Assembly: GCA_965224095.1 (NCBI GenBank)
Contig: OZ245039.1
Location: forward strand, 3,750,723 to 3,814,722
Direction of reading: 5' to 3'
Source: JBPEWY01 sp965224095
GTDB lineage: Bacteria; Bacteroidota; Bacteroidia; Flavobacteriales; Flavobacteriaceae
DNA length: 64,000 nt
Within the stretch, counting starts at the first letter, position 1. Each line of letters begins with the position of its first letter. Shown piece by piece: positions 1-10,071 of the stretch. Under the pieces are notes generated by a model that saw nothing but the letters and a program-made list of their open reading frames with translations, searched no databases and was not told the DNA's origin. Made by a program: the position numbers and the translations under genes.

Positions 1-1
1 T

Positions 2-3000
2 TCAAGTATGAGGAGTTTAATAGATAGCGGAATAGATACGGATAAAATAGGCGTCATCAATTTGGCTGGTGAAGCTTTTCCCGTTGATATCGCAAACGTA
101 TTGGTAAAAACGAAGGCTGAAATTCGAAACCTGTATGGTCCATCTGAAGATACCACGTATAGTACTGTTTATAGATTGAATAATAACAAAGAATATACTA
201 CATCGATTTCAATTGGGAAACCAATCTCAAATACTAAGGTTTATATCCTGGACGATAATTTGGAGCTTCTTCCCATAGGAGTACCTGGAAAATTATATAT
301 TTCAGGACAGGGTTTGTCCAAAGGTTATTTAAATCGTCCCAAACTTACTGTAGAAAAATTTATTGATAACCCGTTCGAGAAAGATCAGAAAATGTATGAT
401 ACGGGCGATCTGGCCAAATGGTCTACAGATGGAAATATTGAGTTTTTGGGAAGAAAAGACCATCAGGTAAAGCTAAGAGGATATCGGATTGAATTAGTAG
501 AAATAGAGAATTCCATTCTGTCATACAGTGAAGATATTCAGCAGGTGATAGTTTTGGTTAAAAATGAATCTCTAATAGCTTATTATATTGGAACGGTGAT
601 CATTGATAATCGAATTCTCAAACAATACCTCAAAACAAGGTTGCCCGCTTATATGGTACCCAGTCATTTCCATGCATTACAATCGGTTCCATTAACACCA
701 AATGGAAAGGTTGATAGAAAAGCCTTGAAAAATCTAAAAATAAATCATGCTTCTATAACTAATTTTATTGCTCCCAGAAACGAGGTAGAGCAAGAGCTGG
801 TGGAAATATGGAAAGAAATTCTTTCTATAGAAAAAGTGGGAATACAAAATGACTTTTTCGAATTAGGAGGGCATAGTTTAATGATTGGTCAAGTGATCAA
901 TCAAGTATACAAGCGACTTAATGGGAATATTACCTTTAGAGATTTTTTTAAAGATCCAATCATTGAAAGTATTGCTAAGCATATAAAAAAAGCAAATTAT
1001 AAAGCCATTCCCAAAGCCAGGAAACAAACTTGTTATCCCTTAACCCCTTCCCAGCACAGGATATGGATATTAAGCCAGTTTGAAATGGGAAATGTGGCTT
1101 ATAATATTTCTGGGGCCGTTACTTTAATTGGGATATTGAACGTTGATATATTTAAAAGGGCATTTAACCTTTTGATTGATAGGCATGAAGTGTTGAGAAC
1201 TTATTTTAAGGCTAATGAAGAGGGAGAGGTTTATCAATATATTACAGACAAAGAAAAACAAAGTTTTAAACTAAGTTTTTTGGATCATAAAAATAGAGAA
1301 AAAGAAGTAACTAATAAGTCTATACAAGAACTACAGGCAACACCATTCAATTTAACGAAAGCCCCTTTGGTCAAAGCTACTTTAATACAAACGGGAAAAG
1401 AGAAGTATTTGTTTTCCTTTGTTATTCATCATATTATAAGTGATGGCTGGTCTATGGAATTATTGATCCTTGAGGTAATAAGGACTTATAACCAATTGTT
1501 AAAGAACAAGGAGTATGAAAATGAAGCCCTTTCTATACAGTATAAGGATTATTCCGTCTGGCTTAAATCGCAGTTAAACAATGATAATTACAGATCTTCT
1601 GGAGCCTATTGGTTAAATAAATTTAAAGGAGAGCTTCCTGTTCTGGATCTTCCCAGCTTTAGGGCACGTCCGGTAGTTCAAACTTATAATGGTAAAACCA
1701 TAAGGCATCAATTTTCTCAAGAGTTCCTGTCTGGATTAAAACAATTTTCCAACAGTAGGAATGCTACACTATTCATGACTTTAATGGCTGGGGTCAACGG
1801 CTTGTTATTTCGTTATACAGATCAAAAGGATATTATTATTGGAACTCCGGTAGCGGGACGAGAACACCCTGATTTGGAGGATCAGATAGGACTATATCTG
1901 AACACTTTAGCCATTAGAACGCAGTTTGAAGAAGATATCAGTTTTGAAAAACTATTACTACAACAAAAACAGGTTTTATTAGAGGCCTATGAAAATCAAA
2001 ATTATCCATTTGATGAATTGGTTTCTAAATTAGATTTGAAAAGAGATACCTCTCGTTCTGCTTTATTTGATGTTATGGTGGTCTTACAAAACCAAAACCA
2101 GGTAAGAACCATATCAAATAACGATCAAGCGCTAAGTGGCATACAAATGGAACCTTATAGATTAGAACGAAGTACTTCTCCCTTTGATATGACTCTAACC
2201 TTTTTGGAGAAAAATAAAAAACTGTATTTAGAGATAGAGTATAATATAGATGTTTATGATGAAATTTTGATGACCAGAATCTTCAGTCATTTTGAAAACT
2301 TAATGAATCAGATGATTCTAACACCAACAAAAAAAATAATATCTATAGATTATCTCACAGAAGAAGAGATCAACCTGATCCTTAAAAAATTTAACCATAC
2401 AGAGGTAGATTATCCAAAATGCAAAACGGTCATAGAGTTATTTGAAGAACAGGTAATTAGAACACCTGAAGCTGTTGCAATTGTCTTTAAAAATAAAGAG
2501 CTTACCTATAAAGAGTTAAATGAGAGGTCTAATCAACTAGCCGATTATCTTTATAAAATCCATGAAATAAAACACAATGATCCTGTAGCAATAAAACTAG
2601 ATAGAAGTGAAAATTTACTGATCGCTATTCTGGGGGTTTTAAAATTGAGAGGAACCTATGTGCCGATAGATATAAATCACCCGAAACAACGAATCCAATA
2701 TATAGAAGATGATAGTAAGGCAAAGGCAACGATAGACCAGGTTTTTATAAATAGATTTCTAGAAGAATATACCCTTTATCATAAAGAGAATAGCATACAT
2801 AAAGCCTTACCAGAGGATCTGGCCTATATTATCTATACTTCAGGAACTACAGGGAAGCCAAAAGGAGTAATGGTAACCCACCAGAACATGACGAATCAAA
2901 TAAATTGGTATACATCTACTTTTCATCTTAATTCTTCTACGAACTCATTATTACTAACATCTTATACCTTTGATCCCAGTACACAAGATATATTTGGAAC

Positions 3001-6000
3001 ATTAATATCTGGAGGAAAATTACATATAATAGGGAGTGATATTCTTAATGATTCTATTGGCTTATACAACTATATTGAACAAAACCGGATATCCATTTTA
3101 AACTATGTTCCAAATTTTATAGATGAACTCTTATCAACAAGGAAAAAGATCAAATCCTTACATACTTTAATTGTAGGAGGAGAACCATTACAATTACACA
3201 CAAAAGATAGGCTTATAAAAAAAAGATATAAACTTTTTAATAACTATGGACCAACAGAAACGACCGTTGATGTATTATCAGGTCTTATGACCGAAGGAAA
3301 GGTTCATATAGGAAAACCTATATTCAATACAAAGGCCTATATTCTGGATAGGGGAGGTAGTCTTTTACCAATTGGAATAAAGGGAAGGTTGATGATCTCT
3401 GGAGATGGACTTTCCAAAGGATATTTGAATCAAGAGCAATTAACCAAAGAAAAGTTCATAGATCATCTCTTTGAAGGTGGAAAAAAAATGTATAACACCG
3501 GAGATATGGCCAGATGGTTGCCAAGTGGCGATATAGAGTTTTTAGGTAGAGAAGACGATCAGGTAAAAATTAGAGGGTATCGGATCGAACTTGGTGAGAT
3601 CGAAAGCGTTTTAAATGAATTCTCTGAAGCCATAAAACAGTCTGTTGTGGTTATAAGGAGTATTAATAGTGAGAATATACTTGTTGCCTATTTTATGGCT
3701 TCTGAACCTCTTAAAAAAACAGAACTCAAAAATTTTTTGGTAGCAAGGCTTCCGGCTTATATGGTTCCTGGCTTTTTTGTACAAATGGAGACTATGCCGC
3801 TAACACCTAATGGAAAGACAGATAAGAAAAAATTACCAGCAGTCTCCGAAGAAAATATGATCAAGAGCTTATATCGGGCTCCTAAGAATGAAACCGAAGA
3901 AAAATTGGCAGATATATGGAGGGAATTGTTTGAAATAAAGACCGTAGGGACTAAAGATGATTTTTTTGAATTAGGTGGGCATAGTTTAAAAATGACCAAA
4001 CTAAAAAATCAAATAGCAAAGACCTTTAATGTAAGCTTGGACTTTAGTACTCTATTTACAAAAACCACGATTTCAGAGCAAGCGATTTTAATATCTAACG
4101 AGGTTCACAAAGATTTTCAGAGCATTCCACAAGCTATGGTTCAAGATTACTACCCTTTATCATCTTCGCAGCAACGCATCTGGTTATTGAGTCAATTTGA
4201 TGGGAGTAATATTGCGTATAATATGCCAGGTGTTTTTAATATTTCGGGTAATATCAAAACAGAAATTTTAGAAGAAGCATTTTACAAACTAATAGAACGT
4301 CATGAAATATTGCGAACGCGATTTGTACAAATATCCTCTGATGAGATTGTTCAACAAATCCTGACTCCCTTAGAAAACGACTTTAGTCTTGTTTGTGAAA
4401 GATTTGAAAAAGAGCTTGAAAAAAATGATCTAATGCGGCTCATAAAAAATAAAATAGATTATTCTTTTAATTTGGATGAGGAATGTTTAATAAGAGCTTA
4501 TCTGTTACAAATAAGAGAAGACCAATCTATTTTAATAGTAGTTATTCATCATATTATAAGTGATGGGTGGTCTGTTGATCTATTAACTAATGAACTGTTT
4601 GATTTATATAATAATTATCTAAATAAAAAAGAAGCATCTCTTAAACCGTTATCTATTCAATACAAGGATTTTGCGATATGGGAGCAAAAACAAATACAGA
4701 GATCAGCTAGTAGGAAGGCAAGAAAATATTGGTTGGAACAATTTTCTGATGAAATTCCAGTATTAGAACTTCCCTATAGGCAAAAGAGACCTTTACATAA
4801 GAGCTATAAAGGAAAGATAGAAAATAGCTTTTTTTCCAATGATGAGATTTCAAAATTCAAAACACTTTGCAAAGAAAATGATTGTACTCTTTTTATGGGA
4901 TTGCTTGCACTTGTGAAGGTGTTATTATATCGTTACACCAATCAAAAAGATATAATCATTGGAAGTCCAATTTCAGGTAGAGAGCATATCCAGCTTCAAG
5001 ACCAACTTGGAATATACATCAATACACTGGCACTACGTACAAAATTTAATGGAGATCAAAATTTTATTGAGGTATTGAGAAAAGTAAGAGAAACAACCAT
5101 AGAGGCATATAAATATCAATCGTTTCCTTTTGACAGACTTATAGAAGAATTGAACCTGCCCAGAAACTTAAGCCGTAATCCTTTGTTTGATGTTATGGTA
5201 ACGTTTCAAAATACAGATCAAGAACATAGGTTGGCCAATTTTATTAAAGATATAACAATCGAAGAAATAGAATTACCTGATGAGGTTGCCTGTAAGTTTG
5301 ATCTCGATTTTGTTTTTAATGAGGTAAATGAGGGAGTAAGTTTATCGCTGGTCTATAATACCTCTTTATTTACTACCAACTTTATTAAAGATATTTGCAG
5401 TCAATTGAATATGCTTTTGAATAGCTGCATTAACTCTCCCATAATACCAATTCATGGCTTACAACTACTAACAAACCATCAAAGAGAGTTATTGTTAAAA
5501 GAGGGAAGTTCTAGAACCAATAGGGTATTGGATGGCGAAAAAACATTTTTAAACTTTTTTAAAGAGCAGGTAATGGAAAGGCCTGATTCTATAGCAATTA
5601 AAGACCGCGAAAGCCATTTGACCTATGCAGAGCTTGATAACAAGATTCATAATATTGCTATCCAAATAAAGAAAAAGATCTCTGAAGAAGAGATAGTTAT
5701 AGGTGTTGTATTAGACCGTTCGGTAAATATGCTATTGATATTGCTGGGAATTTTAAAATCAGGAAAAGCATTTATACCATTAGATCCTACTTTTCCAAAG
5801 GAACGGCTTCAATATACTGTAACACATAGTGAAACAAAAACATTAATCTGTGATGAAGAGTTTTCCTTTGTAGATACAGATGAAATCAAATTATTAAATG
5901 TCGAAGATCTGTTATCGGAAAAGATCCTTAGTAATTCGGATAAGGATATAACAGAATTACCAACGGCGAAAGATACGGCCTATGTGATTTATACATCAGG

Positions 6001-7330
6001 ATCAACTGGTGATCCAAAAGGGGTAGAAGTCGGACATTATTCCTTAATGAATTTTTTGTTGAGTATTAAGGAGAATCTGAAAATTAGTACTACAGATGTA
6101 TTGTATGCTGTAACTACCTATTCTTTTGATATTTCAATTTTGGAATTCTTTGTTCCACTTATTTCCGGAGCTAGTGTTTTTATAGCCAATAATGAGACAT
6201 TATCAGATGCCCAGAAGATTATTCAAGATATTGAAATTGTGAAGCCCAGTATTATTCAGGCAACACCTAGCTTCTATCAGTTATTGTTTAACGCTGGATG
6301 GAAAGGAAATAAAAAAATAAGGATTCTTTGCGGAGGAGACTCTTTGAATGAAGGGCTGGCATCTCAAATACTTTCTTCAAGTAAAGAACTCTGGAATATG
6401 TATGGCCCTACTGAGACAACAATCTGGTCTAGTATCAAAAAAATAAAAGCTTTTGGTGAAGCCAATAATATTGGGAAGGCAATAGATAATACCTTCTTAT
6501 ATATACTGGATGAAAATAGGGAGTTACTTCCCAAAAGAGCGAGAGGAGTACTGTATATTGGGGGTGCAGGATTAGCGAAGGGATATTTTAAGAATGAATT
6601 TTTAACAAAAAAAAGATTTATAAAGAACCCCTTTGGAAAAGGACTACTATATGAGACCGGAGATATAGTACAGAGGAATCAGGAAAATGAACTACTCTTT
6701 TTTGGAAGAAATGATCATCAGGTAAAAGTTAGAGGGTTTCGTATTGAACTTGGAGACGTTGAAATCAAACTTAACGCTATTGAAAGTATTGATCAAGCCA
6801 TTGTAATTGCGAAGAAAGATCTTTCAAATGACACAACTTTAATTGCTTTCTTTATAAGTAAAAATACTGTTGAACCGTCTGAGGTAAGAAAGCAACTAAA
6901 GAAATCATTACCAAATTATATGATTCCATCCCAGTTCATTCAAATAGATGAATTTCCTTTAACCCCAAATAAAAAGATAGATAGAAAGGCACTGAAGCAG
7001 ATAAAGGCTAAAGCAAGCAGAAAAAATGATTATATACCTCCTTCAAATAAAACCGAAGAAAGACTCATAACTATATGGAAGGAATTTTTTGAAATAGAAA
7101 AGATCAGTTTGAATGATGATTTCTTTGACCTGGGCGGGCATAGCCTAATTGCGACCAGGCTGATAATAAGGATTCAGGAAGAGTTTTCAATAAAGCTATC
7201 AATCAATAAAATATTTGAATATCCAACGCTGGAAGAACAGGCACAATATATTGAAAATATAGGATTAGTAAATCAGAAAACAGCAAAAGAAAACGATCTT
7301 GAAATTAAATTTGATAACTTTACAATTTAG
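2..7330 (+). CDS. NRPS, 5'-truncated by window edge: (A)-PCP-C-A-PCP-C-A-PCP
   Basis: The frame is open from base 2 and begins inside an adenylation domain, so the gene starts upstream; the ATG at 8 is internal. Counting from that ATG: partial A to about 250 (YGPSEDTTYST, A10 NGKVDRKAL), PCP with GGHS Ser near 290, C at 343-790 (HHIISDG near 473), A at 815-1275 (TSGTTGKPKG), PCP Ser near 1323, C from 1381 (HHIISDG near 1513), A at 1850-2325 (TSGSTGDPKG), PCP Ser near 2376. Specificity positions read by eye: first A, visible part NALTY plus K, fits the Ala signature DLFNNALTYK; second, DPQNIGNVDK, not recognised; third, DILQLGMIWK, nearly the Gly signature. There is no epimerase or TE. The tail ends in a short hydrophobic strand (NFTI) and probably docks to the TubC-type N-terminus of the protein at 10072. 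Confidence 0.96.
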   Translation, partial: SSMRSLIDSGIDTDKIGVINLAGEAFPVDIANVLVKTKAEIRNLYGPSEDTTYSTVYRLNNNKEYTTSISIGKPISNTKVYILDDNLELLPIGVPGKLYISGQGLSKGYLNRPKLTVEKFIDNPFEKDQKMYDTGDLAKWSTDGNIEFLGRKDHQVKLRGYRIELVEIENSILSYSEDIQQVIVLVKNESLIAYYIGTVIIDNRILKQYLKTRLPAYMVPSHFHALQSVPLTPNGKVDRKALKNLKINHASITNFIAPRNEVEQELVEIWKEILSIEKVGIQNDFFELGGHSLMIGQVINQVYKRLNGNITFRDFFKDPIIESIAKHIKKANYKAIPKARKQTCYPLTPSQHRIWILSQFEMGNVAYNISGAVTLIGILNVDIFKRAFNLLIDRHEVLRTYFKANEEGEVYQYITDKEKQSFKLSFLDHKNREKEVTNKSIQELQATPFNLTKAPLVKATLIQTGKEKYLFSFVIHHIISDGWSMELLILEVIRTYNQLLKNKEYENEALSIQYKDYSVWLKSQLNNDNYRSSGAYWLNKFKGELPVLDLPSFRARPVVQTYNGKTIRHQFSQEFLSGLKQFSNSRNATLFMTLMAGVNGLLFRYTDQKDIIIGTPVAGREHPDLEDQIGLYLNTLAIRTQFEEDISFEKLLLQQKQVLLEAYENQNYPFDELVSKLDLKRDTSRSALFDVMVVLQNQNQVRTISNNDQALSGIQMEPYRLERSTSPFDMTLTFLEKNKKLYLEIEYNIDVYDEILMTRIFSHFENLMNQMILTPTKKIISIDYLTEEEINLILKKFNHTEVDYPKCKTVIELFEEQVIRTPEAVAIVFKNKELTYKELNERSNQLADYLYKIHEIKHNDPVAIKLDRSENLLIAILGVLKLRGTYVPIDINHPKQRIQYIEDDSKAKATIDQVFINRFLEEYTLYHKENSIHKALPEDLAYIIYTSGTTGKPKGVMVTHQNMTNQINWYTSTFHLNSSTNSLLLTSYTFDPSTQDIFGTLISGGKLHIIGSDILNDSIGLYNYIEQNRISILNYVPNFIDELLSTRKKIKSLHTLIVGGEPLQLHTKDRLIKKRYKLFNNYGPTETTVDVLSGLMTEGKVHIGKPIFNTKAYILDRGGSLLPIGIKGRLMISGDGLSKGYLNQEQLTKEKFIDHLFEGGKKMYNTGDMARWLPSGDIEFLGREDDQVKIRGYRIELGEIESVLNEFSEAIKQSVVVIRSINSENILVAYFMASEPLKKTELKNFLVARLPAYMVPGFFVQMETMPLTPNGKTDKKKLPAVSEENMIKSLYRAPKNETEEKLADIWRELFEIKTVGTKDDFFELGGHSLKMTKLKNQIAKTFNVSLDFSTLFTKTTISEQAILISNEVHKDFQSIPQAMVQDYYPLSSSQQRIWLLSQFDGSNIAYNMPGVFNISGNIKTEILEEAFYKLIERHEILRTRFVQISSDEIVQQILTPLENDFSLVCERFEKELEKNDLMRLIKNKIDYSFNLDEECLIRAYLLQIREDQSILIVVIHHIISDGWSVDLLTNELFDLYNNYLNKKEASLKPLSIQYKDFAIWEQKQIQRSASRKARKYWLEQFSDEIPVLELPYRQKRPLHKSYKGKIENSFFSNDEISKFKTLCKENDCTLFMGLLALVKVLLYRYTNQKDIIIGSPISGREHIQLQDQLGIYINTLALRTKFNGDQNFIEVLRKVRETTIEAYKYQSFPFDRLIEELNLPRNLSRNPLFDVMVTFQNTDQEHRLANFIKDITIEEIELPDEVACKFDLDFVFNEVNEGVSLSLVYNTSLFTTNFIKDICSQLNMLLNSCINSPIIPIHGLQLLTNHQRELLLKEGSSRTNRVLDGEKTFLNFFKEQVMERPDSIAIKDRESHLTYAELDNKIHNIAIQIKKKISEEEIVIGVVLDRSVNMLLILLGILKSGKAFIPLDPTFPKERLQYTVTHSETKTLICDEEFSFVDTDEIKLLNVEDLLSEKILSNSDKDITELPTAKDTAYVIYTSGSTGDPKGVEVGHYSLMNFLLSIKENLKISTTDVLYAVTTYSFDISILEFFVPLISGASVFIANNETLSDAQKIIQDIEIVKPSIIQATPSFYQLLFNAGWKGNKKIRILCGGDSLNEGLASQILSSSKELWNMYGPTETTIWSSIKKIKAFGEANNIGKAIDNTFLYILDENRELLPKRARGVLYIGGAGLAKGYFKNEFLTKKRFIKNPFGKGLLYETGDIVQRNQENELLFFGRNDHQVKVRGFRIELGDVEIKLNAIESIDQAIVIAKKDLSNDTTLIAFFISKNTVEPSEVRKQLKKSLPNYMIPSQFIQIDEFPLTPNKKIDRKALKQIKAKASRKNDYIPPSNKTEERLITIWKEFFEIEKISLNDDFFDLGGHSLIATRLIIRIQEEFSIKLSINKIFEYPTLEEQAQYIENIGLVNQKTAKENDLEIKFDNFTI

Positions 7331-7337
7331 ACCATTT

Positions 7338-9740
7338 ATGAATAAAATTTTAACCTATTTATTATGTTTTATAACTTTTGGAATATCGGCTCAGGTTCAG
7401 ATAACCGGAAAGGTAATTGATAAAGAGACGAAGCTTCCAATTGAATTCGCCGAAGTTGTATTGACCAATGAAAACTCTACAACCCCGGTAGGTGTTATTA
7501 CCAGTGAATTAGGAGCCTTTGAATTAAAAGTAAATTCGGGAATATCATATACATTACAGGTATTTTATATTGGAGAAGTATTATACACTCAAGAGATCAC
7601 ACCAGAAAAAAATATAAATCTAGGCATTATTGAGGTGGAAAACTCTCAACAGTTAGAAGAAGTTATTGTAGCTGCCAAAAAGAAATTAATTCATCGTAAG
7701 ATTGATCGATTAGTTTTTAATGTTGAAAATTCAACAAAGGCTTCTGAAGGAGATGCGCTGGAAGTGTTAAAGGTAACTCCTGGGGTTAGGGTACAAAACG
7801 ACAGGATAAGTATGATAGGGAAAAGTAATCTCCAGGTAATGATTGATGATAAGATCGTACAATTATCTAATGAAGATCTGACCAATTTTCTTAAATCAAT
7901 CTCTTCTGAAGATATTAAAGATATAGAAGTAATAACCATGCCTCCTGCTAAATATGAAGCATCAGGGAACAGCGGCCTAATCAACATAAAATTCAAAAAA
8001 GCAAAGGCAGATTCTTGGAGCATGCTTTTAAGAGGTTCTTATAGACAAAGAACAGAAGGCGGGGGAGGAGTTTTAGGAAACTTTAACTACAGTAAAAATA
8101 AATTTAGTTTGGCAGCATCTTTAAGCTACAATGATAGAATGTGGCATAAGGATCAGGATGTGGAAACCTTTTTTACAGATGGGAGGTGGATAACCACTTC
8201 ACCTTTCGATGCCGAAATAACATATACCAGCGGACGAGTTGATATGGGGTATCAGTTTACCGATAAATGGTCTTCCGGCATACAATATTTATACAATAAA
8301 TTCACGTATTTTCAAGATAATACGCCTTTCACAAATGTTCTGGATTATAACACGCAGCAGCAAATAAGGTTCCAGTCGTCAAGAACTCAACTGGATATAA
8401 AAAGCGATTTTAATTCAATCAACTATTATAACATTGTTGAATTGGATAGTCTTGGAAAAAAAATGGTACTCAATATGGACTATTTTAATTATGAAAATAA
8501 TAATATAAAATTTTATGATGGGACATCGGTTATTAATTTGCCGGATGTCGTAACAGAGTATTTTAAAGGAGAAAATGGTAATCGACAAAAAATTAGAAAC
8601 GTTGCATTAAAACTGGATTTTGATTATCCTCTAGAATGGGCTACGTTGAGTTTTGGAGGAAAGATAACCAGTTCTAAATCTACAAATGATATTTCTTTAT
8701 TTAACAGTGGATTGGTATCAACTCCAATATTACAAGACTCGCCTTTAGAATTTACAGATTTTGAATACAAAGAAAACATTCAGGCACTTTATGCATCGGC
8801 AAATAAAAAATTCAATGATAAATGGCAAATGCAGTTGGGGATCCGTATGGAGACCACTCAAACAAAATCGTTTTCCAGTAGTTTGAGTTTGCAAAACGAC
8901 TATGATTATGTAAAGTTTTTCCCAACCGTATATTTGGCCAATACCCCAAATGAAAATCATACGTTTACACTTAGTTATAGTAAAAGGATAGAAAGACCCG
9001 GATTTTTGGAGTTAAACCCCAATATATTTTTTCTCAATCCATTTTTATCAGTTGAAGGAAACCCTTTTTTGCAACCCTCTTTTATAGACAATTTAGAATT
9101 CTCTCACTCTTATAAAGACCTTAATAGCAAGCTATATTACAGTTATGAAGATAATGCATACGGACAAATAGCTTTACCAGACGATAATACCAATATTACA
9201 AATTTCACCAATAGAAATTATATCAAGGCTCATCGTTTTGGGATAAATGAAAACTACATATATAATAGGATACCCTGGTGGACTAGTAATAACAGTTTTG
9301 ATCTTAGTTATTCAATTGCTTCTTTCTTTAATATTGAAAATGAACTACCCAATAATAAAGGGTTTAATGCCAGAATATCCACTAATAATGACTTTATATT
9401 AACCTCGAATAAAAATTTAATGCTTAATATAAATTATTGGTATGATTTTCCTGGAGTTGATGGGGTATTTGATCTCGAATCGATGCAGTCATTGTCTTTA
9501 TCACTTCATTGGCATCTTTTAGATAAGAACCTTAAAATATCATTAAAAGGAAATGATATTTTTAAAGGACAGATAGAGAGAGCAACCGCAACGGTGAACA
9601 ATATTTTTCAAAAAGAACGGTATTATAACGATAGCCGATCCGTTCAATTAACAGTGGCTTATAAGTTTGGAAACAAAAACCTGAAAGTAAAGAAAAACAC
9701 TTCTGGAAGTGAGGAAGAAAAAAGAAGAACAGGAAATTAA
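7338..9740 (+). CDS. TonB-receptor-like outer-membrane beta-barrel protein
   Basis: The start at 7338 lies 8 bases after the preceding NRPS stop and gives a clean signal peptide (MNKILTYLLCFITFGISAQ); an in-frame ATG at 7299 would overlap that gene and bury the signal. About 800 residues. After the signal comes a carboxypeptidase-regulatory-like beta-sandwich (VQITGKVIDKETKLPIEFAEV, about 20-100), then a plug-like domain with EEVIVAAKK and NSGLINIKFKK (about 110-220), then a long barrel rich in aromatic strands to the C-terminus. This is the outer-membrane beta-barrel family common in Bacteroidota. I see no clear TonB box. Its place inside the NRPS operon suggests a role tied to the product, such as passage across the outer membrane, re-uptake or self-recognition; that is inference. 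The C-terminus is Lys/Glu-rich rather than ending in the usual aromatic residue. Confidence 0.88.
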   Translation: MNKILTYLLCFITFGISAQVQITGKVIDKETKLPIEFAEVVLTNENSTTPVGVITSELGAFELKVNSGISYTLQVFYIGEVLYTQEITPEKNINLGIIEVENSQQLEEVIVAAKKKLIHRKIDRLVFNVENSTKASEGDALEVLKVTPGVRVQNDRISMIGKSNLQVMIDDKIVQLSNEDLTNFLKSISSEDIKDIEVITMPPAKYEASGNSGLINIKFKKAKADSWSMLLRGSYRQRTEGGGGVLGNFNYSKNKFSLAASLSYNDRMWHKDQDVETFFTDGRWITTSPFDAEITYTSGRVDMGYQFTDKWSSGIQYLYNKFTYFQDNTPFTNVLDYNTQQQIRFQSSRTQLDIKSDFNSINYYNIVELDSLGKKMVLNMDYFNYENNNIKFYDGTSVINLPDVVTEYFKGENGNRQKIRNVALKLDFDYPLEWATLSFGGKITSSKSTNDISLFNSGLVSTPILQDSPLEFTDFEYKENIQALYASANKKFNDKWQMQLGIRMETTQTKSFSSSLSLQNDYDYVKFFPTVYLANTPNENHTFTLSYSKRIERPGFLELNPNIFFLNPFLSVEGNPFLQPSFIDNLEFSHSYKDLNSKLYYSYEDNAYGQIALPDDNTNITNFTNRNYIKAHRFGINENYIYNRIPWWTSNNSFDLSYSIASFFNIENELPNNKGFNARISTNNDFILTSNKNLMLNINYWYDFPGVDGVFDLESMQSLSLSLHWHLLDKNLKISLKGNDIFKGQIERATATVNNIFQKERYYNDSRSVQLTVAYKFGNKNLKVKKNTSGSEEEKRRTGN

Positions 9741-9960
9741 ATAGGGCTACCCAAAGAAGTATATAATGGGAATTTAACACTATTTTAAAGGATAATAATT
9801 ACTCCCCGAACGGATGTTCAAAAAAAGAAACCTTAAAAGGTAAAAGATTTTTCAAAAAAGCAGAGCTGTAAATAATAGTGCTGAGGGTTCATAAAACTCA
9901 GATATCGCTGTGTTTCTTTCAACCTGAAAACCAAAAAATATCACAATTCAAAAAATCAAG

Positions 9961-9966
9961 AAGGAG
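9961..9966 (+). promoter_or_regulatory. Strong Shine-Dalgarno site (AAGGAG)
   Basis: AAGGAG lies 7 bases before the ATG at 9974. Such perfect sites are rare in Bacteroidota, and the giant genes here mostly lack one, so it supports real translation of the 22-codon ORF or a leader function. It is too far (about 105 bases) from the NRPS start at 10072 to serve that gene. Confidence 0.45.
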
Positions 9967-9973
9967 TATCCTT

Positions 9974-10042
9974 ATGAATGCTACTGCTTGTTGCCTTAAT
10001 AGTAATTATAAACAACAAGAATTTTTAGGGCTACTTAACTAA
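9974..10042 (+). CDS. Possible 22-residue small peptide / leader ORF
   Basis: An ATG with a perfect AAGGAG seven bases upstream opens a 22-codon frame that ends with TAA 29 bases before the next NRPS. The peptide starts MNATACCLNS and ends FLGLLN. It has adjacent cysteines and no recognisable family. It could be a leader peptide whose translation controls the downstream operon, a small secreted or accessory peptide, or chance. Support comes only from the ribosome binding site and from sitting in the main leader region. Confidence 0.35.
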   Translation: MNATACCLNSNYKQQEFLGLLN

Positions 10043-10071
10043 AAACTAAAGATTTCCATAAAATAAAGTGC

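Larger units (their letters stand above)
9741..10071 (+). other. 331-bp intergenic region, likely leader of the main NRPS-PKS operon
   Basis: This is the largest gap within the cluster, separating the receptor gene from the first complete NRPS. It is very AT-rich. It holds the small ORF at 9974-10042 with an unusually good ribosome binding site, a short inverted repeat (CTGAG...CTCAG, about 9881-9901), and two copies of TAGGGCTAC (about 9742 and 10026). I could not find a convincing Bacteroidota promoter (TTG / TAnnTTTG). A promoter here is plausible from position only. Confidence 0.5.

Noticed and set aside
9829..9841. ACCTT-AAGGT hairpin in the leader region as a terminator
   Set aside because: The loop is too short and no T run follows at a suitable distance.
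9742..10034. TAGGGCTAC direct repeat in the leader region as an insertion-sequence target duplication
   Set aside because: The 280 bases between the copies contain no transposase fragment or terminal inverted repeats; nine bases may match by chance.
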